Assembly: GCA_046704085.1 (NCBI GenBank)
Contig: JBJKSJ010000115.1
Coordinates: forward strand, 1-5,392
DNA length: 5,392 nucleotides
DNA from: DATBHW01 sp046704085
GTDB lineage: Bacteria > Chloroflexota > Ktedonobacteria > Ktedonobacterales > DATBGS01
Reading direction: 5' to 3'
Positions 1 through 5,392 of the stretch are shown one piece after another. Made by a program: the position numbers and the translations under genes. How positions within the stretch are numbered: the stretch's first letter is position 1; the number at the start of each line of letters is the position of its first letter. Below the pieces are notes generated by a model. It did not search any database. It was not told the DNA's origin and saw only the letters and a list, made by a program, of their open reading frames with translations.

Positions 1-117
1 ACTCCCTGCTGTACAGGGCGCCGATTGGACCTGCACCACCCGCTCTGTGGCGACAAAGCCTTTCAATTGGAGCACGCCTCGTTCGAGATAGACCAGGCCA
101 TCGACCTTGCGGGTCAT
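1..117 (-). CDS. Unrecognised protein, N-terminal 39 residues only (cut by left window edge)
   Basis: On the minus strand an ATG at 117 opens a frame that runs without a stop to base 1. It begins MTRKVDGLVYLERG and then alternates short hydrophobic and charged stretches. I do not recognise the family and assign no function. The start is chosen because AAGGGG sits about 8 bases upstream and a perfect TATAAT lies further upstream at 187-182. The same frame stays open upstream to about base 276 and has another ATG at 219 (MGKAFPTAQP), which would give 73 residues in the window. That start lacks a Shine-Dalgarno sequence and would cover the yqeC promoter, so I prefer 117. The gene is divergent from yqeC. 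The opposite strand is also open here, so this could be non-coding sequence that happens to lack stops. Confidence 0.4.
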   Translation of the reverse strand, partial: MTRKVDGLVYLERGVLQLKGFVATERVVQVQSAPCTAGS

Positions 118-181
118 GTGAATCACCCCTTTGCTGCCAAGCACCTCACCTGGCCCGGCCAGACTGCCCCGTCGCGCGGCT

Positions 182-187
182 ATTATA
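182..187 (-). promoter_or_regulatory. Candidate -10 box for the leftward gene
   Basis: The minus strand reads TATAAT, a perfect sigma-70-type -10 hexamer. It would start a transcript near base 175, leaving a leader of about 57 bases before the ATG at 117. No good -35 is visible: the hexamer 17 bases upstream is GCGTTT. Its upstream region overlaps the promoter proposed for yqeC, so the two may be back-to-back. Confidence 0.3.
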
Positions 188-200
188 GAAGGCTGTGCCG

Positions 201-227
201 TTGGAAACGCCTTTCCCATGATATAGT
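201..227 (+). promoter_or_regulatory. Extended -10 promoter for yqeC
   Basis: TGATATAGT at 219-227 fits the extended -10 pattern TG-N-TATAAT with one mismatch. A partial -35, TTGGAA, lies at 201-206 with a short 15-base spacer. Transcription would start near 234, giving a leader of about 28 bases that contains the GGAG ribosome site at 252-255. The ten bases ATGATATAGT recur on the minus strand before the S9 peptidase gene. This is a sequence match only. Confidence 0.45.
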
Positions 228-261
228 TGAGGAAATATCTCTCTTTGCAGCGGAGCAAGCT

Positions 262-1008
262 ATGCTGAGCGAGCTACTCCCCCTGAAAGCGGGGATGATT
301 GTGGCGCTGGTAGGAGCCGGGGGAAAAACAACAACGATGTTTTGCCTGGCCGCCGAGCGCGCGGCGCTTGACGAGCGGGTCATAACGACGACAACGACCC
401 ATATCTTCCCGCCCACTCCAGCACAGACCGAAGCGCTGATCCTGGCAACAGAGCATGACGCATTACTCAAGCGGGCCGCCGATGCGCTGGCACAGCATCG
501 CCATATTACTGTAGCGACTGCTCCTGCTCCTGAAGGCAAGCTGCGCGGCGTACCACCGGAGTGGGTCGCTGATCTGCGCGCTTTGCCCGGCGTGAGCATG
601 GTGCTGGTGGAGGCAGATGGCGCAAAAGGGCGGATGATAAAAGCCCCTGCCGATCACGAGCCAGTCATTCCGCCTGGAACTGACCTTGTCCTGGCACTGG
701 CAAACGCTGAAGCGATAGGGCAGCCGCTCAACGATGCGATAGCCCATCGGCTGGAGCGCGTGAGCGCGCTCACCGGCCTGCGCCCTGGCGACATCCTGAC
801 ACCCCAGGCGCTTGCCACGCTGGCGACCCATCAACAGGGGCTATTAAAAAGTATCCCACCAGGCGCCTCAGTCGTGCTGGTACTTACCCATGTGCAGCCT
901 GCGGATCGTCAGAGCGCAGAGGAAGCCGCAAGGCAGGCATTGGCTTCCAAACGTTTCGCAGGAGCGATCCTCTGCTCACTGAATGAGGCATGCGCTCTCA
1001 CAAGATAA
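262..1008 (+). CDS. yqeC: YqeC-family selenium-dependent molybdenum hydroxylase accessory protein
   Basis: This 248-residue protein matches the YqeC family, which comparative genomics links to maturation of selenium-dependent molybdenum hydroxylases; its exact biochemical step is not settled. Visible landmarks are a P-loop-like VGAGGKTTT at 17-25, the threonine run and His in TTTTTHIFPP at 42-51, EADGAKGR at 117-124 and KAPADHEPVIP at 127-137. The C-terminal part (about 140-248) is an alpha/beta fold without clear motifs. The frame is open upstream to base 25, but the family begins just before the P-loop. The ATG at 262 has GGAG six bases upstream and lies just behind a promoter, so I start there. 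The length fits the family. No selD, selA, XdhC-like, MobA-like or hydroxylase gene is visible beside it. It points away from the partial leftward gene and converges on the S9 peptidase gene. The protein looks cytosolic, with no signal peptide. Confidence 0.93.
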   Translation: MLSELLPLKAGMIVALVGAGGKTTTMFCLAAERAALDERVITTTTTHIFPPTPAQTEALILATEHDALLKRAADALAQHRHITVATAPAPEGKLRGVPPEWVADLRALPGVSMVLVEADGAKGRMIKAPADHEPVIPPGTDLVLALANAEAIGQPLNDAIAHRLERVSALTGLRPGDILTPQALATLATHQQGLLKSIPPGASVVLVLTHVQPADRQSAEEAARQALASKRFAGAILCSLNEACALTR

Positions 1009-1027
1009 CCAGCATATTTCGCCACAC

Positions 1028-1045
1028 CTGTAGACTCTGTAAACT
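1028..1045. repeat. Two-copy 9-bp tandem repeat in the convergent gap
   Basis: CTGTAGACT is followed directly by CTGTAAACT, matching at 8 of 9 positions. It lies in the 57-base gap between the ends of yqeC and the S9 peptidase gene. I see no hairpin with a T-tract in this gap for either gene. The repeat may be chance. Confidence 0.3.
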
Positions 1046-1065
1046 CTTGGAGAGGGGGCATCTTT

Positions 1066-2922
1066 CTAAAACGTCCCGTACAGATGTTTCTCAAGAAAGC
1101 GCACGATGGCCGGGTAGACGATCAGGTGAGTTGTGCGTTTGGTAAACTGGTGGCCCTCGTCGTTGAAGCGCAAATACCCCACAGGCACCTCTCGACGGCG
1201 CAGCGCCTCCACGATCTGCTCTGCCTCGCTAACCGGCACACGCGGATCGTTGGCGCCATGAGCCACAAAGAGGGGCGCAGCGATCCGATCTACTGCGTGA
1301 ATTGGTGAAATCTGCTCCAGAAAGTCACGGTCATTTTCCAGGCTGCCATACTCGGTTTCGCGCAGCTTGCGGCGCCAGGGTCCAGTGCGCTCCAGAAACG
1401 TCACGAAGTTGGCGATCCCGACCAGTTCCACGCCTGCCGCCCACACTTCTGGATAGGTGGTGAGTGCAGAAAGCACCATAAAACCCCCATAGCTGCGCCC
1501 CATGACAGCAACGCGCGCTGGATTGGCAATCCCCTGTTCGGCCAGCCAGCGCACCGCAGGAGGCAGATCGGCGACAGAATCCATGCGCAGGCGTATATCA
1601 TCCAGGCTCTGATAGTCATGTCCATAGCCGGTACTGCCGCGCACATTTGGCGCAAGCACCACAAAGCCTGAAGCAACCAGATACTGAATCACCGAATTAT
1701 AGTTCAAGGCGTTCGGGCGAAACTGGCCTTCTGGCCCGCCATGCACATAGACGATGGCAGGGAGGCCACGCGGCGCTCTCCCTTGTGGCAGATAGAGGAA
1801 GGCCGGAATCTCGCGCCCATCAAATGTCTGATAGGATACCAGCGATGGAGTCACCAGGCGTTCACGAGGAATACCACCGCGCGCGCTGCGCGTTGCGCGC
1901 CAGAACATCTCATTCGCCACGTCCCATACCCAGACATCGGGCACATCGTTGGCCGTATCTACCGTGAAGGCCAACCTGGCTCCATCATGGGACCACTTCA
2001 CATCACGCAGAGTACATGGAGGGAGGGCCGGAATTGGTAACGCCCGCCGCTGCCCCCAGTCTGCGGCTACATCAAAAAGCTCCAGCCGCGAGTAGCCCGC
2101 TTCGTTTGTCACCAGAGCCAGACGGGTTCCGTCATCGGTCACGGCCAATTCTTCTGTATCCCAGGGAACATCGCGCAGAAAGGTCAGCTCTGTCGTTGCC
2201 AGATCAAGCCAGGCCAGCGAGAGATAGTTCCGATTGCGGTCGCTCAACAGGTAGAGGCCGCGCCGGTCAGCAGACCAGGCTGCTGCAATGTGCAGCGCCG
2301 GGCCGTTTCCCAGCTCTTCTGGCGTCAGTAAGCGGGTTTCTCCACTCGCTCGATCCAGCAGCAGCAAGTGGTTGCGGGTATTGGACTCGGCGCGGCTGAT
2401 GAGGAGAGAGCGCCCATCGGGCGAATAGAGCAGCACGTGATTCGTGCCATCCTGCTGAAGAACGCGCCTGGGCGCGCCACCGTCAACGGCCTGTTCATAG
2501 ACATCGAAAAAGTGCGGGTCGCGCGCGTTGCTGGCGTAGGTAATCTGCGTTCCATCTGGCGACCACCCACCAAACTCATGGATCACCTCCGGGTCTGAAG
2601 TCAGCGATACCAGAGGACCGTTCTCTGGTTGAAGGAGCCAGAATTGGGTGCGTTCATTCCCTCCAACATCCCCGGTCACAAGGAGCCTATCCGCAACCGG
2701 GGAGTAGCGCGCGCCAGAGACGCGCTCGCCGCGAAAGGTGAGTTGCTCAGGCCAGGCTGGAACTTCAGCCTGCATATCAATGGGGATACGCCAGACTTCA
2801 GCTACGCCGGTAATATCGGTCAAAAAAGTAAGGTATCGTCCATCCGGTGAAAAGCTCGCCCCGGATGCTGAGCGCATATTAAGGTAGCTCTCGAAGCCAT
2901 AATCTGGGCCAGGGGTATCCAT
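1066..2922 (-). CDS. S9 family peptidase (prolyl oligopeptidase / acylaminoacyl-peptidase type)
   Basis: This is a 618-residue serine peptidase of clan SC, family S9, which typically cleaves short peptides (after proline, or removing acylated N-terminal residues). The N-terminal two thirds are a beta-propeller with TolB/WD40-like blades marked by SPDG at 25-28, 121-124 and 167-170, TDDG at 262-265 and SHDG at 311-314. The alpha/beta-hydrolase domain starts near 355. It has the oxyanion-hole loop HGGPE at 394-398, the nucleophile elbow GRSYGG with Ser477, Asp559 in GANDPRVP, and His591 in DEGHQF, so the triad is complete. There is no signal peptide, so a cytosolic place is likely. The start at 2922 has AAAGG 11 bases upstream, a rather long spacing; Met16 is an alternative. 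It lies downstream of pspA on the same strand, behind a hairpin and its own probable promoter. Substrate preference cannot be read from the sequence. Confidence 0.95.
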   Translation of the reverse strand: MDTPGPDYGFESYLNMRSASGASFSPDGRYLTFLTDITGVAEVWRIPIDMQAEVPAWPEQLTFRGERVSGARYSPVADRLLVTGDVGGNERTQFWLLQPENGPLVSLTSDPEVIHEFGGWSPDGTQITYASNARDPHFFDVYEQAVDGGAPRRVLQQDGTNHVLLYSPDGRSLLISRAESNTRNHLLLLDRASGETRLLTPEELGNGPALHIAAAWSADRRGLYLLSDRNRNYLSLAWLDLATTELTFLRDVPWDTEELAVTDDGTRLALVTNEAGYSRLELFDVAADWGQRRALPIPALPPCTLRDVKWSHDGARLAFTVDTANDVPDVWVWDVANEMFWRATRSARGGIPRERLVTPSLVSYQTFDGREIPAFLYLPQGRAPRGLPAIVYVHGGPEGQFRPNALNYNSVIQYLVASGFVVLAPNVRGSTGYGHDYQSLDDIRLRMDSVADLPPAVRWLAEQGIANPARVAVMGRSYGGFMVLSALTTYPEVWAAGVELVGIANFVTFLERTGPWRRKLRETEYGSLENDRDFLEQISPIHAVDRIAAPLFVAHGANDPRVPVSEAEQIVEALRRREVPVGYLRFNDEGHQFTKRTTHLIVYPAIVRFLEKHLYGTF

Positions 2923-2941
2923 CTGCTGGTACGCCTTTCTG

Positions 2942-2955
2942 GAGAGAGAGAGAGA
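2942..2955. repeat. (GA)7 microsatellite in the S9 peptidase leader
   Basis: Seven GA units on the plus strand appear as a CT tract in the minus-strand transcript. The tract lies between the stem-loop and the AAAGG ribosome site of the peptidase gene. Such dinucleotide runs can change length by slippage, which would move the ribosome site relative to the hairpin. Effects on expression are inference. Confidence 0.7.
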
Positions 2956-2961
2956 AGCTAG

Positions 2962-2985
2962 AGCGCCTCCGCTTTCAGAGGCGCT
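2962..2985 (-). terminator. Perfect 8-bp stem-loop after pspA, possible terminator
   Basis: AGCGCCTC at 2962-2969 pairs fully with GAGGCGCT at 2978-2985 around an 8-base loop. Six of the eight pairs are G-C. Reading leftward from pspA, it comes about 75 bases after the stop codon and is followed by a pyrimidine-rich tract with alternating C and T, not a run of T. It could stop pspA transcription, though the tail is atypical. It also falls at the predicted 5' end of the peptidase transcript, so it may instead act as a 5' stem-loop. Confidence 0.5.
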
Positions 2986-2990
2986 GATGC

Positions 2991-2999
2991 ACTATATCA
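2991..2999 (-). promoter_or_regulatory. Extended -10 promoter for the S9 peptidase gene
   Basis: The minus strand reads TGATATAGT, an extended -10 with one mismatch from TG-N-TATAAT. With the preceding A it forms ATGATATAGT, the same ten bases as before yqeC. No -35 is recognisable at 15 to 18 bases upstream, as is common for extended -10 promoters. The predicted start near 2984 coincides with the first base of the stem-loop. Confidence 0.45.
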
Positions 3000-3058
3000 T
3001 ATCTCGCGGCTGGGCTGATTCCCCTGGAAATGGGACTGACTCTCGCGCACCCGTTCAA

Positions 3059-3838
3059 TCACGGCGTCGTCTGGCTCTTTTCGCTCTCCCCGCTGGGCAG
3101 TTGTGGCTGATTCTGCGGCTTGTCTCCAGAGCCAAGTTGCAGTTGCTGCTTCATGGCCGCCAGTTGAGCATCGACCTTCGATTGGGTGGAAAGCTGGTTA
3201 AGCTGGCGATCAAGATTGTCACCCCCAGCGCCAAGCTGACCAGTTTCGGAAAGCGTCCCCTCTTCAATCAATTGGTCCATCGCATTGGCGCGTGCCTGCA
3301 TCGTCAGCACCTTGTCTTGAGCGCGCTCCACAGCCATGTTGACATCACCCATCTCCTCAGAAATGCCAGTCGCCGCCTCGCTGACTTTGACCTGTGCCTG
3401 GGCTGCGCCGTACTGCGCTTTGACCATATCCTTCTGCGTGCGGAAGGCTTCTACTCTGGCCGAAAGGCGCTGCTCCATCTGCACGAATTTTTCCTGCTGA
3501 GCCTTCAGTTGCTCGATCTGATCCTGGAAACCCGCGAGCTGTGTCTGCAACTGCTCGCGTCGATCCAGTGCCATCCGCGCGAGATCTTCACGGTTGGCAG
3601 CCAGCGCCTGCCGGGCCTGATCCTCATATTTGGCGATTTGTGTCTCCCCCTGGCTCCGTTGGAGTTCCAGGCGCTTCTCATTCGTCACAATCTCTGCAAT
3701 CGCCCGACGAAGATTTTGCAACTGCTCAAGTTGCTGCTGGTAGGCATAATCCAGGGTCATGCCGGGGTCTTCAGCCTTATCCAGCGATGAACTAAACACT
3801 GTCTTGATATAGGTAGTAAATCGGGAAATCAGGCCCAT
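3059..3838 (-). CDS. pspA: PspA/IM30 family membrane-stress protein
   Basis: This 259-residue protein belongs to the PspA/IM30 (VIPP1, ESCRT-III-like) family. These peripheral inner-membrane proteins polymerise on damaged or strained membrane. The N-terminal amphipathic helix (MGLISRFTTYIKTVFSSSLD, 1-20) leads into the signature KAEDP at 21-25. Long helices rich in Q, E, K, R and A follow from about 28 to 190 and form the coiled-coil hairpin. A short helix is likely at about 222-234, followed by a polar Q/P/S/T tail to 259. The start at 3838 is fixed by AGGAGG (3851-3846) seven bases upstream and by the family N-terminus. The frame is open upstream to 4045, but that stretch has no family likeness. 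There is no signal peptide or transmembrane segment, as expected. No pspF, pspB or pspC is seen. It is divergent from the acyl-CoA synthetase gene and upstream of the S9 peptidase gene. Confidence 0.95.
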   Translation of the reverse strand: MGLISRFTTYIKTVFSSSLDKAEDPGMTLDYAYQQQLEQLQNLRRAIAEIVTNEKRLELQRSQGETQIAKYEDQARQALAANREDLARMALDRREQLQTQLAGFQDQIEQLKAQQEKFVQMEQRLSARVEAFRTQKDMVKAQYGAAQAQVKVSEAATGISEEMGDVNMAVERAQDKVLTMQARANAMDQLIEEGTLSETGQLGAGGDNLDRQLNQLSTQSKVDAQLAAMKQQLQLGSGDKPQNQPQLPSGESEKSQTTP

Positions 3839-3906
3839 AGTCGCTCCTCCTATTTCCTTTGAGCAAGAACAATCACACGGCAAAACTCCTCCATCTCTTC
3901 CACTGT

Positions 3907-3918
3907 CAGCAATTGCTG
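3907..3918. promoter_or_regulatory. Perfect 12-bp palindrome, possible operator
   Basis: CAGCAATTGCTG is its own reverse complement. It lies 69 bases upstream of the pspA start and 154 bases upstream of the synthetase start. The position and symmetry suit a dimeric regulator, perhaps controlling both divergent genes. No regulator gene is in the window and I cannot match it to a known operator. Confidence 0.35.
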
Positions 3919-3947
3919 CAACGGGTATGCCACCATCCAAAACCCCC

Positions 3948-3976
3948 TTGTTCTCTGGCGTACACTCTGGCATACT
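3948..3976 (+). promoter_or_regulatory. Weak candidate promoter for the acyl-CoA synthetase gene
   Basis: TTGTTC (3948-3953) and CATACT (3971-3976) are 17 bases apart, and TG at 3968-3969 gives an extended -10 form. Each hexamer is only a partial match. A start near 3983 would leave a leader of about 90 bases. I found no better candidate on the plus strand in this gap, and no convincing promoter for pspA on the minus strand. Confidence 0.3.
3953..3975. repeat. 12-bp-spaced direct repeat with adjoining inverted repeat
   Basis: CTCTGGCGTAC (3953-3963) and CTCTGGCATAC (3965-3975) match at 10 of 11 positions, with starts 12 bases apart, close to one helical turn. CTGG-CGC-CCAG at 3975-3985 follows directly as a short inverted repeat. 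The block overlaps the candidate synthetase promoter, which suggests a regulator-binding site; this is inference. Confidence 0.45.
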
Positions 3977-4072
3977 GGCGCCCAGAAGATGGTTTTCAGT
4001 ATTTCTCCATTGGAGGAGCCTTCCTCTGCGTTGCCAAACTCGCACTGTGAGTCATTGCGAAAGGAGTGCTAC

Positions 4073-5392
4073 ATGGCTGAGGCCCAGCACATTTCTCCTG
4101 AACGCTTGCGGTCGTTTTTTTGCCCTCGCAGCCTTGCCCTCGTCGGCGCTAGCGATCTCTCTGGATGGTCACAAAACGTCTTTGGCAACCTGAACACGTT
4201 CGGTGGTGGACCGCTCTACTGCGTCAACCCCAGACGCCAGGCGGCGCATGGTCAGCCAGCCTTCAGCAGCCTTCAGGCGCTCCCCGAACCAGTCGATCTG
4301 GCCTTCATCATGACGCCAACCTCCCAGGTCTATAGCGTGGTCGAAGAGGCGGCAGAAGTGGGCATCCGCCATTTCGTCATCTTGACCGCCGGATTCAGCG
4401 AGATGGGCGCCGCAGGGTTGCAAGAGGAACAGCGCCTGCTGGCGATGGCCCAGGAGCGCAACCTGCTGCTCTTAGGGCCAAATGGCAACGGATTCATCAA
4501 TGCGACAGACCAGATAGCTCCCTATGGCCTGCCGGTTATTCCGCCCCTCATGGCTGGGCCAGTTGGGGTCGTCCTCCAGAGTGGCGCTCTGGCGAGCGCC
4601 ATACTTACCTTCGCGCAAGCCCACGCCGTTGGCATCAGTCTGCTCGTCTCGATGGGCAACGAGGCGATGATCTCGGCAACCAATATCATTGATTACCTGA
4701 TTGAAGATGAAGCGACCAGAGTCATCGCGCTCTTTTTGGAATCCATTCGCCACCCCGATGAACTGCGCCGCGTCGCTCTCAAAGCGCTAGAGCGACAAAA
4801 GCCTCTTGTCGTCCTCAAAACTGGTCGTAGCGCCCTCAGCGCGCGTACCGCCCTCGCGCACACCGGGGCGCTGGTAGGCAACGACGCGGTGAATGATGCC
4901 GCTTTTCGTCAACTGGGCATCATCCGCGTAGACTCGCTGGAAGACCTGCTCATCACAGCGGGTTTGCTGGGGTACACGCCCATACTGCCTGGGCGTCGTA
5001 TGGGCGTCGTAACGCCCTCTGGAGGAGCCTGTGATCTGCTATCCGACCGGGCGCCGAAGGAAGGCATCGAACTCCCCGCGTTTGCCCAGACGACAGTTGA
5101 GGGTCTTCAGGCTTTGCTGCCTGCATTTGCTACTGTCCAGAATCCAGTGGATGTGACGGGGTATGTGGTCGTTGATCGCCTGTTGACCCAGCGCGCCCTG
5201 GACGTGGTGGTACAAGACCCAGGTCTCGATTTTGTCTTATGCCTGGTTGATCCGCCGCGTGTCGAACCGGCTCAGCTTGAGCCGCTGCTTGAACGCTACG
5301 ACCTATTAGGCAAGACAGTACGCGAGGCGCCACTCCCTGTTATTGTCCTCTCCAACACCTGTCTCGATCTCACCCTTTTTGGCCGCTCTATC
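4073..5392 (+). CDS. NDP-forming acyl-CoA synthetase (acetate--CoA ligase family), alpha region, cut by right edge
   Basis: The frame gives 440 residues with no stop before the window ends. The family makes acyl-CoA from acid, CoA and ATP, or the reverse (for example acetyl-CoA plus ADP and phosphate to acetate plus ATP), through a phosphohistidine. Residues about 10-135 are the CoA-binding Rossmann domain: LALVGAS at 21-27, VNP at 51-53, then the AGFSEMG segment at 106-112. About 155-300 is the succinyl-CoA-ligase-like domain: LQSGAL at 168-173, VSMGNEA at 192-198, LKTGRS at 248-253, and the predicted phosphorylated His263 in AHTGALVGND. The next ligase domain starts near 308 (GVVTPSGGA) and includes NPVDVTG at 357-363. 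The start has AAGGAG six bases upstream. Any ATP-grasp domain would lie outside the window, so I cannot say whether this is a fused enzyme or a separate alpha subunit. One oddity is GPNGNG at 135-140, where GPNCxG is common. Cytosolic. Confidence 0.93.
   Translation, partial: MAEAQHISPERLRSFFCPRSLALVGASDLSGWSQNVFGNLNTFGGGPLYCVNPRRQAAHGQPAFSSLQALPEPVDLAFIMTPTSQVYSVVEEAAEVGIRHFVILTAGFSEMGAAGLQEEQRLLAMAQERNLLLLGPNGNGFINATDQIAPYGLPVIPPLMAGPVGVVLQSGALASAILTFAQAHAVGISLLVSMGNEAMISATNIIDYLIEDEATRVIALFLESIRHPDELRRVALKALERQKPLVVLKTGRSALSARTALAHTGALVGNDAVNDAAFRQLGIIRVDSLEDLLITAGLLGYTPILPGRRMGVVTPSGGACDLLSDRAPKEGIELPAFAQTTVEGLQALLPAFATVQNPVDVTGYVVVDRLLTQRALDVVVQDPGLDFVLCLVDPPRVEPAQLEPLLERYDLLGKTVREAPLPVIVLSNTCLDLTLFGRSI

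Noticed and set aside
25..261. In-frame upstream extension of yqeC by 79 codons
   Set aside because: The family begins just before the P-loop, the extension has no family likeness, it would contain the promoter, and the ATG at 262 has its own ribosome site.
183..834. Open frames on the minus strand across yqeC
   Set aside because: They are antisense shadows of a well-supported gene, with no ribosome sites or domains.
2987..3790. Long open frame (267 codons) on the plus strand opposite pspA
   Set aside because: It is the complement of the repetitive coiled-coil codons of pspA, which is unmistakable on the other strand. Its Leu/His/Arg-rich product has no recognisable domain and no ribosome site is seen.
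3805..3813. TGATATAGG on the plus strand, close to the extended -10 element
   Set aside because: It lies inside the pspA coding region, about 260 bases from the synthetase start, and differs at the last, important T. It is probably chance.
4005..4015. CTCCA-T-TGGAG inverted repeat before the synthetase gene
   Set aside because: The arms are only 5 bases with a one-base centre; it is too short to separate from chance and cannot form an RNA hairpin.
3839..4045. Upstream extension of pspA by 69 codons
   Set aside because: The PspA family N-terminus starts exactly at 3838 behind AGGAGG. The extension covers the regulatory gap and resembles no known domain.
4169..5333. Several short minus-strand frames opposite the synthetase gene
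   Set aside because: All are shadows of the continuous 440-codon plus-strand frame with clear NDP-forming acyl-CoA synthetase motifs.

Overview
This window of about 5.4 kb reads as an ordinary bacterial chromosomal segment, moderately GC-rich by eye, with strong Shine-Dalgarno sites. It holds three complete genes, one long gene cut by the right edge, and a probable short gene start cut by the left edge. The mix of a YqeC-type selenium/molybdenum hydroxylase accessory protein, a cytosolic S9 prolyl-oligopeptidase-type peptidase, a PspA/IM30 protein and an NDP-forming acyl-CoA synthetase would suit a Chloroflexota (for example Ktedonobacteria-like) genome. That placement is an impression from protein style; nothing in the window proves it. 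I see no mobile element, CRISPR array, tRNA or rRNA.

Layout: bases 1-117 (minus) are probably the first 39 codons of an unrecognised gene leaving the window to the left. Bases 118-261 form a divergent promoter region. Bases 262-1008 (plus) encode YqeC. It converges, across a 57-base gap, on an S9 family peptidase at 1066-2922 (minus). Bases 2923-3058 hold a GA microsatellite, a perfect 8-bp stem-loop and an extended -10 promoter. pspA lies at 3059-3838 (minus). Bases 3839-4072 are a second divergent control region with a perfect 12-bp palindrome and a 12-bp-spaced direct repeat. The alpha part of an NDP-forming acyl-CoA synthetase runs from 4073 (plus) to the right edge without a stop.

Functional links are loose. 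YqeC belongs to maturation of selenium-dependent molybdenum hydroxylases, PspA to membrane-stress protection, the S9 peptidase to cytosolic peptide turnover, and the acyl-CoA synthetase to acyl-CoA/ATP interconversion. The pspA-to-peptidase order on the minus strand could allow read-through, but a hairpin and a probable dedicated promoter separate them. I found no convincing undescribed multi-gene system. The most interesting signals are regulatory: the same 10-base extended -10 element before yqeC and before the peptidase, a hairpin that would sit at the very 5' end of the peptidase mRNA, and operator-like repeats between pspA and the synthetase gene.
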